Positions 62,831-64,000 of a stretch of DNA of 64,000 nt are shown piece after piece; within the stretch, counting starts at the first letter, position 1; each line of letters starts with the position of its first letter. This DNA is from an uncultured Saprospiraceae bacterium (GTDB lineage Bacteria; Bacteroidota; Bacteroidia; Chitinophagales; Saprospiraceae). The stretch lies in contig CALFDU010000015.1 in NCBI GenBank assembly GCA_937950315.1, positions 1 through 64,000 of the forward strand, read 5' to 3'. The notes beneath the pieces are model-generated. The model saw nothing but the letters and a program-made list of their open reading frames with translations, made no database searches and was not told where the DNA came from. Both the position numbers and the translations under genes were made by a program.

Positions 62831-63496
62831 TTAAAATGCCCATCCGATGTTGAATCCAAAAGCTACTCCATTTCCATAAAGAATATCAAGGGTAAGCGCT
62901 GTCGCATCATCTACTACATCTGAGGAAGTCCAGTTTTCTCCAGACAAGCTTGCGGCATAACCAAGATTAAATCCAACAGTGAAGCCTTTGTCTGCCATAA
63001 ATTCTGCGCCCACAATAAATTGTCCAAAAGTTGAACTATTTATATCTACAAAAACATCATTAAAATTTTGGTCTGTGAAGAGTAAGTCATCTATTCCAAG
63101 CGGATTAAAGAAAACGCCTGCCCCAACATAAGGAGTGAAGTTCTTGTCTAAGAATAGGTATCTGCCTCTGATTCCTCCTTTAATAATTTGAAGTCCAAGA
63201 CCTGCACCCACATCTATTGCGATTTTAGGTTGTACATAATATGTTCCATTTAGTCCAAATCCAGCAAGTGATTTAAATCCTGATTCAGCGGTGATAGCAA
63301 AAGTTCTATCTGCTCTAGGGTTATCTGGATACGTTTTTTCTTTTTTTACAGTTTGGCTTCTATTGGATTGTACTTCCGTAGATCGCGTTTCTGTTTTTGC
63401 TGGTCTTTGTTTTTTCTTAGATTTTTTTCTGCTTTGGGCAGAGAGACTCATTGATGTTACAAGGAGTAAAATTAAAATTGGAATGCATTTTTTCAT
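62831..63496 (-). CDS. Outer-membrane beta-barrel protein, paralogue 1
   Basis: About 221 residues from the ATG 63494-63496; an upstream extension in the frame has no good start. The signal peptide ends MSLSAQ. A basic linker (SRKKSKKKQRPAKTETRS, about 22-50) precedes a small barrel with alternating hydrophobic strands: RTFAITAESGFKSLAGFGLNGTYYVQ, PYVGAGVFFNPLG, FIVGAEFMADKGFTVGFNLGY, ending VAFGFNIGWAF with a terminal Phe as expected for outer-membrane barrels. It is similar to the 63543 protein downstream of the window edge (AIDVGAGLGLQ/AIDAGAGLGLQ and RYLFLDKNFTP/RYLFLDQEFSP). Confidence 0.85.
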   Translation of the reverse strand: MKKCIPILILLLVTSMSLSAQSRKKSKKKQRPAKTETRSTEVQSNRSQTVKKEKTYPDNPRADRTFAITAESGFKSLAGFGLNGTYYVQPKIAIDVGAGLGLQIIKGGIRGRYLFLDKNFTPYVGAGVFFNPLGIDDLLFTDQNFNDVFVDINSSTFGQFIVGAEFMADKGFTVGFNLGYAASLSGENWTSSDVVDDATALTLDILYGNGVAFGFNIGWAF

Positions 63497-63542
63497 GATA
63501 GTGTATTGAAGTATTATTCGATTAATAATTAATTTTTTTTTT

Positions 63543-64000
63543 TTAAAACGCGTAGCCAAGATGTAAAGAAAAGCTCACGCCACTTCCATAGATTCTATCT
63601 ATTGAGTTGATAAACGTATCAGAGTATTGATCGATTACTTCAAAACTTTGTCCATTGACTTCAATATCTGTATCAATGGTTTGATTTAATGAAATCCTGT
63701 AACCAAGATTGAATGCAACTACAAATCCTCCCTGGGCCATCCATTCAATTCCCGTAATGGCTTGCGTGTAATATGATTTATTCAATTGTACATCAACAAA
63801 AACCTCTTCCGGCGGAGTAGTTTCGTCAAGATCTAAATCTAGTGAAACCAATTCTGGTTCGGGTAATCCAAATTCTTGTGGAGACATATTAAAGCCTAGT
63901 CCCAAAATCGGTGAAAACTCCTGATCTAAAAACAGATACCGCACTCTGGCGCCAAACTTTGCTCCTTGCAAGCCTAAGCCTGCTCCAGCATCAATAGCTA
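63543..64000 (-). CDS. Outer-membrane beta-barrel protein, paralogue 2 (N-terminus outside window)
   Basis: At least 152 codons; the frame stays open to the right edge (upstream residues read AIDAGAGLGLQ), so the signal peptide and start are missing. The C-terminal part shows barrel strands RYLFLDQEFSPILGLGFNMSP, AITGIEWMAQGGFVVAFNLGYRISLN and the terminal GVSFSLHLGYAF. It is colinear with the 62831 protein and lies directly upstream of it, so the two arose by tandem duplication. An acidic insertion (LPEPELVSLDLDLDETTPPEEV) replaces a shorter loop in paralogue 1. Confidence 0.85.
   Translation of the reverse strand, partial: AIDAGAGLGLQGAKFGARVRYLFLDQEFSPILGLGFNMSPQEFGLPEPELVSLDLDLDETTPPEEVFVDVQLNKSYYTQAITGIEWMAQGGFVVAFNLGYRISLNQTIDTDIEVNGQSFEVIDQYSDTFINSIDRIYGSGVSFSLHLGYAF

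Noticed and set aside
63543-63971. Complete 142-residue gene starting at 63971
   Set aside because: The apparent start is a TTG inside a frame that continues to the window edge and aligns with the interior of paralogue 1.

Overview
The window looks like a chromosomal segment of a free-living, probably marine member of the Bacteroidota, most likely of the Saprospiria/Lewinella type. The evidence is a SusC/SusD pair, many type IX secretion (T9SS) C-terminal sorting domains of both type A and type B, abundant lipoproteins with short lipoboxes, an ECF sigma/membrane-protein pair, carotenoid genes, AT-rich DNA and few Shine-Dalgarno-like sites. Assignment to Saprospiria is inference from gene style. 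I saw no rRNA, tRNA, CRISPR array, transposase or phage gene.

Layout. 1-1030: the N-terminal part of a secreted M43-type metalloprotease and an orphan small acidic protein. 1046-10291 (minus): a SusC/SusD nutrient-uptake pair with no glycoside hydrolase, a terminator, then a large VCBS/ASPIC lipoprotein translationally linked to a YiiX-like cysteine hydrolase. 10292-10895 is a 604-bp non-coding stretch upstream of susC. 10896-17594: an unknown lipoprotein, a Tat-exported pirin, a T9SS protein with a cohesin-like domain, an exported amidohydrolase and an exported DsbA-like protein. 17659-19855 (minus): ECF sigma factor, single-pass membrane protein (candidate anti-sigma) and an outer-membrane barrel with a His-Asp tract, packed as one operon. 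20035-25790: xylulokinase, Gfo/Idh/MocA oxidoreductase, CutC with a lipoprotein, and a GCS2-CBS ligase-like protein.

25866-32434 (minus) holds two roughly 1025-residue paralogous T9SS proteins flanking a small lipoprotein. 32660-34394 encodes the 2-oxoglutarate dehydrogenase E2 component and a membrane protein. 34466-38992 (minus) encodes acyl-CoA ligase, a TonB-dependent receptor and a c-type-cytochrome-like lipoprotein. 39216-41564 is ribosomal protein S1 with an unusual C-terminal helix-hairpin-helix extension. 41715-47084 is a carotenoid locus (crtI and crtB on plus, crtY convergent on minus) with an alkaline-phosphatase-superfamily/LamG protein between them and a 17-bp perfect palindrome in front of crtI.

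47175-49624 (minus) encodes an Nfu-type iron-sulfur protein and aspartyl-tRNA synthetase. 49712-53236 is a giant T9SS type B surface protein built from nine divergent repeats. 53498-57388 (minus) is a tight operon of a TerB-like protein, an omega-amidase-type nitrilase and an S9 peptidase with an extra C-terminal domain. 57728-62639 encodes a haem-binding protein, an unknown T9SS protein, a subtilase and a tiny lipoprotein. 62831-64000 encodes two tandem paralogous outer-membrane barrels, the second cut by the window edge.

Overall the segment mixes core metabolism and translation (sucB, rpsA, aspS, nfu) with a large cell-envelope and secretome share. No single described accessory system is present. 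The best candidates for something undescribed are the sigma/membrane protein/His-Asp barrel operon, the duplicated T9SS protein pair with its propeptide-like lipoprotein, and the nine-repeat surface protein.
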